From contig JAPMTP010000046.1 of NCBI GenBank assembly GCA_026413225.1, positions 62,001 through 126,000 of the forward strand: a stretch of 64,000 bases of DNA. The letters run 5' to 3'. How positions within the stretch are numbered: position 1 is the first letter of the stretch; the number at the start of each line of letters is the position of its first letter. The notes below the pieces were generated by a model that searched no databases, had not been told where the DNA came from, and worked only from the letters and a program-made list of their open reading frames with translations. Positions 1 through 12,489 of this stretch are shown in pieces. Made by a program: the position numbers and the translations under genes. The stretch comes from Otis tarda. Lineage: Eukaryota > Chordata > Aves > Otidiformes > Otididae.

Positions 1-3000
1 GCAGGTCTTCGACGTTTGCCACCAGCTGCACCTGGGCGCCCCCCGAAATAAAATCCTGAAAAATCACGAACGTCGGACGATTGGTCCCACACCAAAAGTG
101 CCAGCCACTCAAGCTCTTGCTGCTCCTCAGCAGCCATTGGCAGCGCATCTACAGCAGCACAGACATTGGGGCTCCGGGCTTTCCCTGAGGAGCAGGGCTT
201 CGACGTTTGCCACCTGCCGCACCTGGGCGCCCCCGAAAAAAAACCCCGAAAAATCACGAATGTCGGACGATTGCTCCCACACCAAAAGTGCCAGCCACTC
301 AATCTCTTGCTGCTCCTCAGCGGCCATTGGCAGCGCATCTACAGCAACACAGACACTGGGGCTCCGGTCTTTCCCTGAGGAGCAGGGCTTCGACGTTTGC
401 CACCAGCTACACCTGGGCGCCCCCCGAAATAAAACCCCAAAAAATCACGAACGTCGGACGATTGCTCCCACACCAAAAGTGCCAGCCACTCAAGCTCTTT
501 CTACTCCTCAGCAGCCATTGGTAGCGCATCTACAGCAGCACAGACATTCGGGTTCCGGTCTTTCCCTGAGAAGCAGGGCTTCGACGTTTGCCACCTGCCG
601 CACCTGGGCGCTCCCTGAAGAAAAACCCCGAAAAATCACGAACGTCAGACGATTGCTCCCACACCAAAAGTGCCAGCCACTCAAGCTCTTCCTGCTCCTC
701 AGCGGCCATTGGCAGTGCGTCTACAGCAGCACAGACATTGGGGCTCCGGGATTTCCCCGAGGAGCAGGGCTTCGACGTTTGCCACCAGCTGCACCTGGGC
801 GCCCCCGAAATAAAACCCCGAAAAATCACAAACGTCGGACGATTGCTCGCACACCAAAAGTGCCAGCCACTCCAAGCTCTTGCTGCTCCTCAGCAGCCAT
901 TGGCAGCGCACCTACGGCCCCAGAGACATTGGGGCTCCGGTCTTTCCCTGAGGAGCAGGGCTTCGATGTTTGCCACCAGCCGCACCTGGGCGCCCCCAGA
1001 AAAAAAACCCCGAAAAATCACGAACGTCGGACGATTGCTCCCACACCAAAAGTGCCAGCCACTCAAGCTCTTGCTGCTCCTCAGCGGCCATTGGTAGTGC
1101 ATCTACAGCAGCACAGACATTGTGGCTCCGGCCTTTCCCTGAGGAGCAGGGCTTCGACGTTTGCCACCAGCTGCACCTGGGCGCCCACCAAAAAAAAACC
1201 CCCAAAAAATCACGAACGTCGGACGATTGCTCCCACACCAAAAGTGCCAGCCACTCAAGCTCTTGCTGCTCCTCAGCGGCAATTGGCAGCGCATCTACAG
1301 CAGCACAGACATTGGGGCTCCTGGATTTCCCCGAGGAGCAGGTCTTCGACGTTTGCCACCAGCTGCACCTGGGCGCCCCCCGAAATAAAATCCTGAAAAA
1401 TCACGAACGTCGGACGATTGCTCCCACCCCAAAAGGGCCAGCCACTCAAGCTCTTGCTGCTCCTCAGCAGCCATTGGCAGCGCATCTACAGCAGCACAGA
1501 CATTGGGGCTCCAGTCATTCCCTGAGGAGCAGGGCTTCAAAGTTTTCCACCATCTGCACCTGGGCGCCCACCAAAAAAAAAACCCCAAAAAATCACGAAC
1601 GTCGGACGATTGCTCCCACCCCAAAAGGGCCAGCCACTCAAGCTCTTGCTGCTCCTCAGCAGCCATTGGTAGCGCATCTAGAGCAGCACAGTTATTGGGC
1701 CTCCGGGCTTTCCCTGAGGAGCACGGCTTCGACGTTTGCCACCAGCTGCAACTGGGTGCCCCCCGAAAAAAAAACCAGAAAAATCACGAACGTTATATGA
1801 TTGCTCCCACACCAAAAGTGCCAGCCACTCAAGCTCTTGCTGCTCCTCAGCAGCCATTGGTAGCGCATCTACAGCACCACAGACATTGGGGCTCCGGGCT
1901 TTCCCTGAGGAGCAGGGCTTCAAAGTTTGCCACCAGCTGCACCTGGGCACTCCCCGAAAAATTCCCCGATAAATCACAAAGGTCGGATGATTGCTCCCAC
2001 CCCAAAAGTGCCAGCCACTCAAGCTCTTGCTGTTCCTCAGCGGCCATTGGCAGTGCATCTACAGCAGCACAGACATTGGGGCTCCGGGCTTTCCCTGAGG
2101 AGCAGGGCTTCGATGTTTGCCACCAGCTGCACCTGCGCACTCCCCGAAAAAAATCCCCGAAAAATCACGAACGTCGGACGATTGCTCCCACACCAAAAGT
2201 GCCAGCCACTCAAGCTCTTGCTGCTCCTCAGCAGCTATTGGTAGCGCACCTACAGCACCACAGACATTGGGGCTCCGGGCTTTCCCTGACGAGCAGGGCT
2301 TCGACGTTTGCCACCAGCTGCACCTGAGCGCCCCCCTGAAAAAAAACCCAAAAAAATCATGAACGTCGGATGATGCGTCCCACAGCAAAAGTGCCAGCCA
2401 CTCAAGCTCTTGCTGCTCCTCAGCGGCCATTGGCAGCACATCTACAGCAGCACAGCCCTTGGGGCTCCGGGCTTTCCCTGAGAAGCAGGGCTTCGACGTT
2501 TGCCACCTGCCGCACCTGGGCGCCCCCTGAAGAAAAACCCCGAAAAATCCCGAACGTCAGACGATTGCTCCCACACCAAAAGTGCCAGCCACTCAAGCTC
2601 TTCCTGCTCCTCAGCGGCCATTGGCAGTGCGTCTACAGCAGCACAGACATTGGGGCTCCGGGATTTCCCTGAGGAGCAGGGCTTCGACGTTTGCCACCAG
2701 CTGCACCTGAGCGCCACCCTGAAAAAAAACCAAAAAAAATCGTGAACGTCGGATGATGGGTCCCACAGCAAAAGTGCCAGCCACTCAAGCTCTTGCTGCT
2801 CCTCAGCGGCCATTGGCAGCACATCTACAGCAGCACAGCCCTTGGGGCTCCGGGCTTTCCCTGAGGAGCAGGGCTTCGACGTTTGCCACCAGCTGCACCT
2901 GCGCGCCCCCCGAAATAAAACCCTGAAAAATCACGAACGTTGGACGATTGCTCCCACACCAAAAGTGCCAGCCACTCAAGCTCTTGCTGCTCCTCAGCAG

Positions 3001-6000
3001 CCATTGGCAGCGCATCTACAGCACCACAGACATTGGGGCTCCAGTCATTCCCTGAGGAGCAGGGCTTCAACGTTTGCAACCATCTGCACCTGGGCGCCCA
3101 CCAAAAAAAAAACCCCGAAAAATCAGGAACGTCGGACGATTGCTCCCACACCAAAAGTGCCAGCCACTCAAGCTCTTGCTGCTCCTCAGCGGCAATTGGC
3201 AGCACATCTACAGCAGCACAGACATTGGGGCTCCTGGATTTCCCCGAGGAGCAGGTCTTCGACGTTTGCCACCAGCTGCACCTGGGTGCCCCCCGAAATA
3301 AAATCCTGAAAAATCATGAACGTCGGACGATTGCTCCCACCCCAAAAGGGCCAGCCACTCAAGCTCTTGCTGCTCCTCAGCGGCCACTGGCAGCGCATCT
3401 ACAGCAGCACAGACATTGGGGCTCCGTGCTTTCCCTGAGGAGCAGGGCTTCGACGTTTGCCACCAGCTGCTCCTGGGCGACCTCCGAAAAAAAAACCCTG
3501 AAAAATCACGAACGTCGGACGATTGCTCCCACACCAAAAGTGCCAGCCACTAAAGCTCTTGCTGCTCCTCAGCAGCCATTGGCAGCGCATCTACAGCACC
3601 ACAGACATTGGGCCTCTGGGTTTTCCCTGAGGAGCAGGGCTTCGACGTTTGCCACCAGCTGCACCTGAGCGCCCCCCTGAAAAATAACCCAAGAAAATCA
3701 TGAACGTCGGTTGATGGGTCCCACAGCAAAAGTGCCAGCCACTCAGGCTCTTGCTGCTCCTCAGCGGCCATTGGCAGGGCATCTACAGCAGCACAGCCCT
3801 TGGGGCTCCGGTCTTACCCTGAGGAGCAGGGCTTCGACGTTTACCGCCAGCTGAACCTGGGCATGCCCCGAAAAAAAACCCTGAAAAATCACGAACGTCG
3901 GACGATTACTCCCACCCCAAAAGTGCCAGCCGCTCAAGCTCTTGCTGCTCCTCAGTAGCCATTGGCAGCGCATCTACAGCAGCACAGACATGGGGGCTCC
4001 GGGCTTTCCCTGAGAAGCAGGGCTTCGACGTTTGCCACCAGCTGCACCTGGGCGCCCCCCGAAGAAAAACCCCGAAAAATCACGAACGTTGTATGATTGC
4101 TCCCACACCAAAAGTGCCAGCCACTCAAGCTCTTGCTGCTCCTCAGCGGCCATTGGCAGCGCATCTACAGCAGCACAGACATTGGGGCTCCGGGCTTTCC
4201 CTGAGGAGCAGGGCTTCGACGTTTGCCACCAGCTGCACGTGGGCGACCCCCGGAAAAAACCCTGAAAAATCACGAAAGTTGGATGATTGCTCCCACACCA
4301 AAAGTGCCAGCCACTCAAGCTCTTGCTGCTCCTCAGCGGCCATTGGCAGCGCATCTACAGCACCAAAGACATGGGGGCTCCGGTCTTTCCCTGAGGAGCA
4401 GGGCTTCGACGTTTGCCAACAGCTGCACCTGCGCGCCCCCCGAAATAAAACCCCGAAAAATCACGAACGTTGGACGATTGCTCCCACACCAAAAGTGCCA
4501 GACACTCAAGCTCTTGCTGCTCCTCAGCACCCATTGGTAGCGCATCTACAGCAGCACAGACATTGGGGCTCCGGGCTTTCCCTGAGGAGCAGGGTTTCGA
4601 CGTTTGCCACCAGCTGCACCTGGGCGCAAACCGAAAAAGAAGCCCGAATAATCACGAACGGCGGACGATTGCTCCCACACCAAAAGTGCCAGCCACTCAA
4701 GCTCTTGCTGCTCCTCAGCGGCCATTGGCAGCGCATCTACAGCAGCACAGACATTGGGGCTCCTGGATTTCCCCGAGGAGCAGGTCTTCGACGTTTGCCA
4801 CCAGCTGCACCTGGGTGCCCCCCGAAATAAAATCCTGAAAAATCATGAACGTCGGATGATTGCTCCCACCCCAAAAGGGCCAGCCACTCAAGCTCTTGCT
4901 GCTCCTCAGCGGCCACTGGCAGCGCATCTACAGCAGCACAGACATTGGGGCTCCGTGCTTTCCCTGAGGAGCAGGGCTTCGACGTTTGCCACCAGCTGCT
5001 CCTGGGCGACCTCCGAAAAAAAAACCCTGAAAAATCACGAACGTCGGACGATTGCTCCCACACCAAAAGTGCCAGCCACTAAAGCTCTTGCTGCTCCTCA
5101 GCAGCCATTGGCAGCGCATCTACAGCACCACAGACATTGGGCCTCCGGGTTTTCCCTGTGGAGCAGGGCTTCGACGTTTGCCACCAGCTGCACCTGAGCG
5201 CCCCCCTGAAAAATAACCCAAGAAAATCATGAACGTCGGTTGATGGGTCCCACAGCAAAAGTGCCAGCCACTCAGGCTCTTGCTGCTCCTCAGCGGCCAT
5301 TGGCAGCGCATCTACAGCAGCACAGCCCTTGGGGCTCCGGGCTTTCCCTGATGAGCAGGGCTTCGACGTTTACCGCCAGCTGAACCTGGGCATGCCCCGA
5401 AGAAAAACCCTGAAAAATCACGAACGTCGGACGATTACTCCCACCCCAAAAGTGCCAGCCACTCAAGCTCTTGCTGCTCCTCAGCACCCATTGGCAGCGC
5501 ACCTACAGCCCCAGAGACATTGGGGCTCCGGTCTTTCCCTGAGGAGCAGGGCTTCGACGTTTGCCACCAGCTGCACGTGGGCGACCCCCGAAAAAAACCC
5601 TGAAAAATCACGAAAGTTGGACGATTGCTCCCACCCCAAAAGTGCCAGCCACTCAAGCTCTTGCTGCTCCTCAGCGGCCATTGGCAGCGCACCTACAGCA
5701 GCACAGACATGGGGGCTCCGGGCTTTCCCTGAGGAGCAGGGCTTCGATGTTTGCCACCAGCCGCACCTGGGCGCCCCCAGAAAAAAACCCCGAAAAATCA
5801 CGAACGTCGGACGATTGCTCCCACACCAAAAGTGCCAGCCACTCAAGCTCTTGCTGCTCCTCAGCAGCCATTGGTAGTGCATCTACAGCAGCACAGACAT
5901 TGTGGCTCCGGCCTTTCCCTGAGGAGCAGGGCTTCGACGTTTGCCACCAGCTGCACATGGGCGCCCACCAAAATAAAACCCCCAAAAAATCACGAACGTC

Positions 6001-8400
6001 GGACGATTGCTCCCACACCAGAAGTGCCAGCCACTCAAGCTCTTGCTGCTCCTCAGCGGCAATTGGCAGCGCATCTACAGCAGCACAGACATTGGGGCTC
6101 CTGGATTTCCCCGAGGAGCAGGTCTTCGACGTTTGCCACCAGCTGCACCTGGGCACCCCCCGAAATAAAATCCTGAAAAATCACGAACGTCGGACGATTG
6201 GTCCCACACCAAAAGTGCCAGCCACTCAAGCTCTTGCTGCTCCTCAGCAGCCATTGGCAGCGCATCTACAGCAGCACAGACATTGGGGCTCCGGGCTTTC
6301 CCTGAGGAGCAGGGCTTCGACGTTTGCCACCTGCCGCACCTGGGCGCCCCCGAAAAAAAACCCCGAAAAATCACGAATGTCGGACGATTGCTCCCACACC
6401 AAAAGTGCCAGCCACTCAATCTCTTGCTGCTCCTCAGCGGCCATTGGCAGCGCATCTACAGCAACACAGACATTGGGGCTCCGGTCTTACCCTGAGGAGC
6501 AGGGCTTCGACGTTTGCCACCAGCTACACCTGGGCGCCCCGAAAAAAAACCCCAAAAAATCACGAACGTCGGACGATTGCTCCCACACCAAAAGTGCCAG
6601 CCACTCAAGCTCTTTCTACTCCTCAGCAGCCATTGGTAGCGCATCTACAGCAGCACAGACATTCGGGTTCCGGTCTTTCCCTGAGAAGCAGGGCTTCGAC
6701 GTTTGCCACCTGCCGCACCTGGGCACTCCCTGAAGAAAAACCCCGAAAAATCACGAACGTCAGACGATTGCTCCCACACCAAAAGTGCCAGCCACTCAAG
6801 CTCTTCCTGCTCCTCAGCGGCCATTGGCAGTGCGTCTACAGCAGCACAGACATTGGGGCTCCGGGATTTCCCCGAGGAGCAGGGCTTCGACGTTTGCCAC
6901 CAGCTGCACCTGGGCGCCCCCCGAAATAAAACCCCGAAAAATCACAAACGTCGGACGATTGCTCGCACACCAAAAGTGCCAGCCACTCAAGCTCTTGCTG
7001 CTCCTCAGCAGCCATTGGCAGCGCACCTACAGCCCCAGAGACATTGGGGCTCCGGTCTTTCCCTGAGGAGCAGGGCTTCGATGTTTGCCACCAGCCGCAC
7101 CTGGGCGCCCCCAGAAAAAAAACCCCGAAAAATCACGAACGTCGGACGATTGCTCCCACACCAAAAGTGCCAGCCACTCAAGCTCTTGCTGCTCCTCAGC
7201 AGCCATTGGTAGTGCATCTACAGCAGCACAGACATTGTGGCTCCGGCCTTTCCCTGAGGAGCAGGGCTTCGACGTTTGCCACCAGCTGCACCTGGGCGCC
7301 CACCAAAAAAAAACCCCCAAAAAATCACGAACGTCGGACGATTGCTCCCACACCAAAAGTGCCAGCCACTCAAGCTCTTGCTGCTCCTCAGCAGCCATTG
7401 GCAGCGCATCTACAGCAGCACAGACATTGGGGCTCCAGTCATTCCCTGAGGAGCAGGGCTTCAAAGTTTTCCACCATCTGCACCTGGGCGCCCACCAAAA
7501 AAAAAACCCCAAAAATCACGAACGTCGGACGATTGCTCCCACCCCAAAAGGGCCAGCCACTCAAGCTCTTGCTGCTCCTCAGCAGCCATTGGTAGCGCAT
7601 CTAGAGCAGCACAGTTATTGGGCCTCCGGGCTTTCCCTGAGGAGCACGGCTTCGACGTTTGCCACCAGCTGCAACTGGGTGCCCCCGAAAAAAAAACCAG
7701 AAAAATCACGAACGTTATATGATTGCTCCCACACCAAAAGTGCCAGCCACTCAAGCTCTTGCTGCTCCTCAGCAGCCATTGGTAGCGCATCTACAGCACC
7801 ACAGACATTGGGGCTCCGGGCTTTCCCTGAGGAGCAGGGCTTCAAAGTTTGCCACCAGCTGCACCTGGGCACTCCCCGAAAAATTCCCCGATAAATCACA
7901 AACGTCGGATGATTGCTCCCACCCCAAAAGTGCCAGCCACTCAAGCTCTTGCTGTTCCTCAGCGGCCATTGGCAGCGCATCTACAGCAGCACAGACATTG
8001 GGGCTCCGGGCTTTCCCTGAGGAGCAGGGCTTCGATGTTTGCCACCAGCTGCACCTACGCACTCCCGAAAAAAATCCCCGAAAAATCACGAACGTCGGAC
8101 GATTGCTCCCACACCAAAAGTGCCAGCCACTCAAGCTCTTGCTGCTCCTCAGCAGCTATTGGTAGCGCACCTACAGCACCACAGACATTGGGGCTCCGGG
8201 CTTTCCCTGACGAGCAGGGCTTCGACGTTTGCCACCAGCTGCACCTGAGCGCCCCCCTGAAAAAAAACCCAAAAAAATCATGAACGTCGGATGATGCGTC
8301 CCACAGCAAAAGTGCCAGCCACTCAAGCTCTTGCTGCTCCTCAGCGGCCATTGGCAGCACATCTACAGCAGCACAGCCCTTGGGGCTCCGGGCTTTCCCT
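1..8400 (+). repeat. Higher-order repeat: 1-2,480 copied at 6,118-8,400
   Basis: The window's first bases recur at 6,118 with the same run of monomer variants, including the rare GATTGGTCCC form, the TCATTCCCTGAGG monomer with AAAGTTTTCCACC (about 1,501 and 7,425) and the CGTTATATGATTG monomer (about 1,790 and 7,710). The offset is 6,117 bp (32 monomers) at the left and about 5,920 bp at the right, so the second copy has lost one monomer. After about 2,480 and 8,400 the copies diverge, and the second continues with a variant (GTTTACCGCCAGCTGAACC) also seen near 3,840 and 5,370. This indicates a recombination breakpoint. Confidence 0.8.
3190..5310 (+). repeat. 8-monomer higher-order repeat pair (3,190-3,780 and 4,719-5,310)
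   Basis: Three successive diagnostic monomers recur with an offset of 1,529 bp (8 x 191). They are the CTCCTGGATTTCCCCGAGG monomer, the monomer with CTGCTCCTGGGCGACCTCC, and the GTTGATGGGTCCCACAGC monomer. The copies differ at only a few bases, so this is a recent local amplification. Adjacent sequence does not follow the same offset. Confidence 0.8.
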
Positions 8401-11400
8401 GAGGAGCAGGGCTTCGACGTTTACCGCCAGCTGAACCTGGGCATTCCCCGAAAAAAAACCCTGAAAAATCACGAACGTCGGACGATTACTCCCACCTCAA
8501 AAGTGCCAGCCACTCAAGCTCTTCCTGCTCCTCAGTGCCCATTGGCAGTGCGTCTACAGCAGCACAGACATTGGGGCTCCGGGATTTCCCCGAGGAGCAG
8601 GGCTGCAACGTTTGCCACCAGCTGCACCTGGGCGCACCCCGAAAAATCACAAACGTCGGACGATTGCTCGCACACCAAAAGTGCCAGCCACTCAAGCTCT
8701 TGCTGCTCCTCAGCGGCCATTGGCAGCGCACCTACAGCACCAGAGACATTGGGGCTCCGGTCTTTCCCTGAGGAGCAGGGCTTCGACGTTTGCCACCAGC
8801 TGCACCTGGGCGCCCCCCAAAAAAAACCCCGAAAAATCACGAACGTCGGACGATTGCTCCCACACCAAAAGTGCCAGCCACTCAAGCTCTTGCTGCTCCT
8901 CAGCAGCCATTGGTAGTGCATCTACAGCAGCACAGACATTGTGGCTCCGTCCTTTCCCTGAGGAGCAGGGCTTCGACGTTTGCCACCAGCTGCACCTGGG
9001 CTCCCACCAAAAAAAAACCCCCAAAAAATCACGAACGTCGGACGATTGCTCCCACACCAAAAGTGCCAGCCACTCAAACTCTTGCTGCTCCTCAGCAGCC
9101 ATTGGTAGCGCATCTACAGCAACACAGACATGGCGGCTCCGGGCTTTCCCTGAGGAGCAGGGCTTCGATGTTTGCCACCAGCCGCACCTGGGCGCCCCCC
9201 GAAATAAAACACACAAAAATCACGAACGTCGGATGATTGCTCACACATCAAAAGTGCCAGCCACTCAAGCTCTTGCTGCTCCTCAGCGGCCATTGGCAGC
9301 GCATCTACAGCAGCACAGACATTGGGGCTCCGGGCTTTCCCTGAGGAGCAGGGCTTCGACGTTTGATAACAGCTGCACCTGCGCACTCCCCGAAAAAAAT
9401 CCCCGAAAAATCACGAACTTCGGATGATTGCTCCCACACCAAAAGTGCCAGCCACTCAAGCTCTTCCTGCTCCTCAGCAGCCATTGGTAGCGCATCTACA
9501 GCACCACAGACATTGGGGCTCCGGGCTTTCCCTGACGAGCAGGGCTTCCACGTTTGCCACCAGCTGCACCTGAGCGCCCCCCTGAAAAAAAACCCAAAAA
9601 AATCATGAACGTCGGATGATGGGTCCCACCTCAAAAGTGCCAGCCACACAAGCTCTTGCTGCTCCTCAGTAGCCATTGGCAGCGCATCTACAGCACCACA
9701 GACATTGGGGCTCCGGGATTTCCCTGAGAAGCAGGGCTTCGACGTTTGCCACCTGCCGCACCTGGGCGCCCCCCGAAATAAAACCCGGAAAAATAACGAA
9801 CGTCGGACGATTGCTCCCACACCAAAAGTGCCAGCCACTCAAGCTCTTGCTGCTCCTCAGCAGCCATTGGCAGCGCATCTACAGCACCAGAGACATTGTG
9901 GCTCCGGTCTTTCCCTGAGTAGCAGGGCTTCGATGTTTGCCACCAGCCGCACCTGGGCGCCCCCAGAAAAAAACCCCGAAAAATCACGAACGTCGGACGA
10001 TTGCTCCCACACCGAAAGTGCCAGCCACTCAAGCTCTTGCTGCTCCTCAGCAGCCATTGGTAGTGCATCTACAGCAGCACAGACATTGTGGCTCCGGCCT
10101 TTCCCTGAGGAGCAGGACTTCGACGTTTGCCACCAGCTGCACGTGGGCGCCCACCAAAAAAAAACCTCCAAAAAATGACGAACGTCGGACGATTGCTCCC
10201 ACCCCAAAAGGGCCAGCCACTCAAGCTCTTGCTGCTCCTCAGCAGCCATTGGTAGCGCATCTACAGCAGCACAGACATGGGGGCTCCGGGCTTTCCCTGA
10301 GGAGCAGGGCTTTGATGTTTGCCACCAGACGCACCTGGGCGCCCCCCGAAATAAAACACACAAAAATCACGAACGTCGGATGATTGCTCACACCCCAAAA
10401 GTGTCAGCCACTCAAGCTCTTGCTGCTCCTCAGCAGCCATTGGTAGCGCATCTACAGCAGCACAGATATTGGGGCTCCGGTCTTTCCCTGAGGAGCAGGG
10501 TTTCGACGTTTGCCACCAGCTGCACGTGGGCGCCCACCGAAAAAAAACCCCGAAAAATCACGAACGTCGGACGATTGCTCCCACACCAAAAGTGCCAGCC
10601 ACTCAAGCTCTTGCTGCTCCTCAGCAGCCATTGGTAGCGCATCTACAGCAGCACAGATATTGGGGCTCCAGGCTTTCCCTGAGGAGCAGGGTTTCGACGT
10701 TTGCCACCAGCTGCACCTGGGCGCAAACCGAAAAAGAACCCCGAATAATCACGAACGTCGGACGATTGCTCCCACACCAAAAGTGCCAGCCACTCAAGCT
10801 CTTGCTGCTCCTCAGCGGCAATTGGCAGCGCATCTACAGCAGCACAGACATTGCGGCTGCTGTCTTTCCCTGAGGAGCAGGTCTTCGACGTTTGCCACCA
10901 CCTGCACCTGGGCGCCCCCCGAAATAAAATCCTGAAAAATCATGAACGTCGGACGATTGCTCCCACCCCAAAAGGGCCAGCCACTCAAGCTCTTGCTGCT
11001 CCTCAGCAGCCATTGGCAGCGCATCTACAGCAGCACAGACATTGGGGCTCCGGGCTTTCCCTGAGGAGCAGGGCTTCGACGTTTGCCACCAGCTGCACCT
11101 GGGCGCCCCCGAAAAAAAACCCCGAAAAATCACGAATGTCGGACGATTGCTCCCACACAAAAAGTGCCAGCCACTCAATCTTTTGCTGCTCCTCAGCGGC
11201 CATTGGCAGCGCATCTACAGCAACACAGACATTGGGGCTCCGGTCTTAGCCTGAGGAGCAGGGCTTCGACGTTTGCCAACAGCTGCACCTGGGCGCCCAC
11301 CGAAAAAAAACCCCAAAAAATCACGAACGTCGGACGATTGCTCCCACCCCAAAAGTGCCAGCCACTCAAGCTCTTGCTGCTCCTCAGCAGCCATTTGTAG

Positions 11401-12489
11401 CTCATCTAGAGCAGCACAGACATTGGGGCTCCGGGCTTTCCCTGAGGAGCAGGGCTTCGACGTTTGCCACCAGCCCCACCTGGGAGGCCCACAAAAAAAA
11501 ACACGGAAAAATCACGAACATCAGACGATTGCTCCCACACCAAACGTGCCAGCCACTCAAACTCTTGCTGCGCCTCAGCAGCCATTGGTAGCGCATCTAC
11601 AGCAGCACAGACATTGGGGGTCCGGGCTTTCCCTGAGGAGCAGGGCTTCAACGTTTACACCAGCTGCAGCTGAGCGCAAACCGAAAAAGAAACCCGAATA
11701 ATCACGAACGTCGGACGATTGCTCCCACACCAAAAGTGCCAGCCACTCAAGCTCTTGCTGCTCCTCAGCGGCCATTGGCAGCGCATCTACAGCAACACAG
11801 ACATTGGGGCTCCGGTATTTCTCTGAGGAGCAGGTCTTCGACATTTGCCACCAGCCGCACCTGGGCGCCCCCAGAAAAAAATCCCCGAAAAATCACGAAC
11901 GTCAGACGATTGCTCCCACACCAAACGTGCCAGCCACTCAAGCTCTTGCTGCTCCTCAGCAGCCATTGGCAGCGCATCTACAGCAGCACAGACATTGGGG
12001 CTCCGGGGTTCCCCGAGGAGCAGGTCTTCGACGTTTGCCACCAGCTGCACCTGGGCGCCCCCTGAAATAAAACCCCGAAAAATCACGAACGTCGGGCAAT
12101 TGCTCCCACACCAAAAGTGCCAGCCACTCAAGCTCTTGCTGATCCTCAGCGGCCATTGGCAGCGCATCTACAGCACCAAAGACATTGGGGCTCTGGTCTT
12201 TCCCTGAGGAGCAGGGCTTCGACGTTTGCCACCAGCTGCACCTGGGCGCCCCCGAAAATAAAATCCCGACAAATCACGAACGTCGGACGATTGCTCCCAC
12301 ACCAAAAGTGCCAGCCACTCAAGCTCTTGCTGCTCCTCAGCGGCCATTGGCAGCGCATCTACAGCAGCACAGACATTGGGGCTCCGGGCTTTCCCTGAGG
12401 AGCAGGGCTTCGACGTTTGCCACCAGCTGCACCTGGGCGCCCCCAGAAAAACAACCCCGAAAAATCACGAACGTCGGACGATTGCTCCC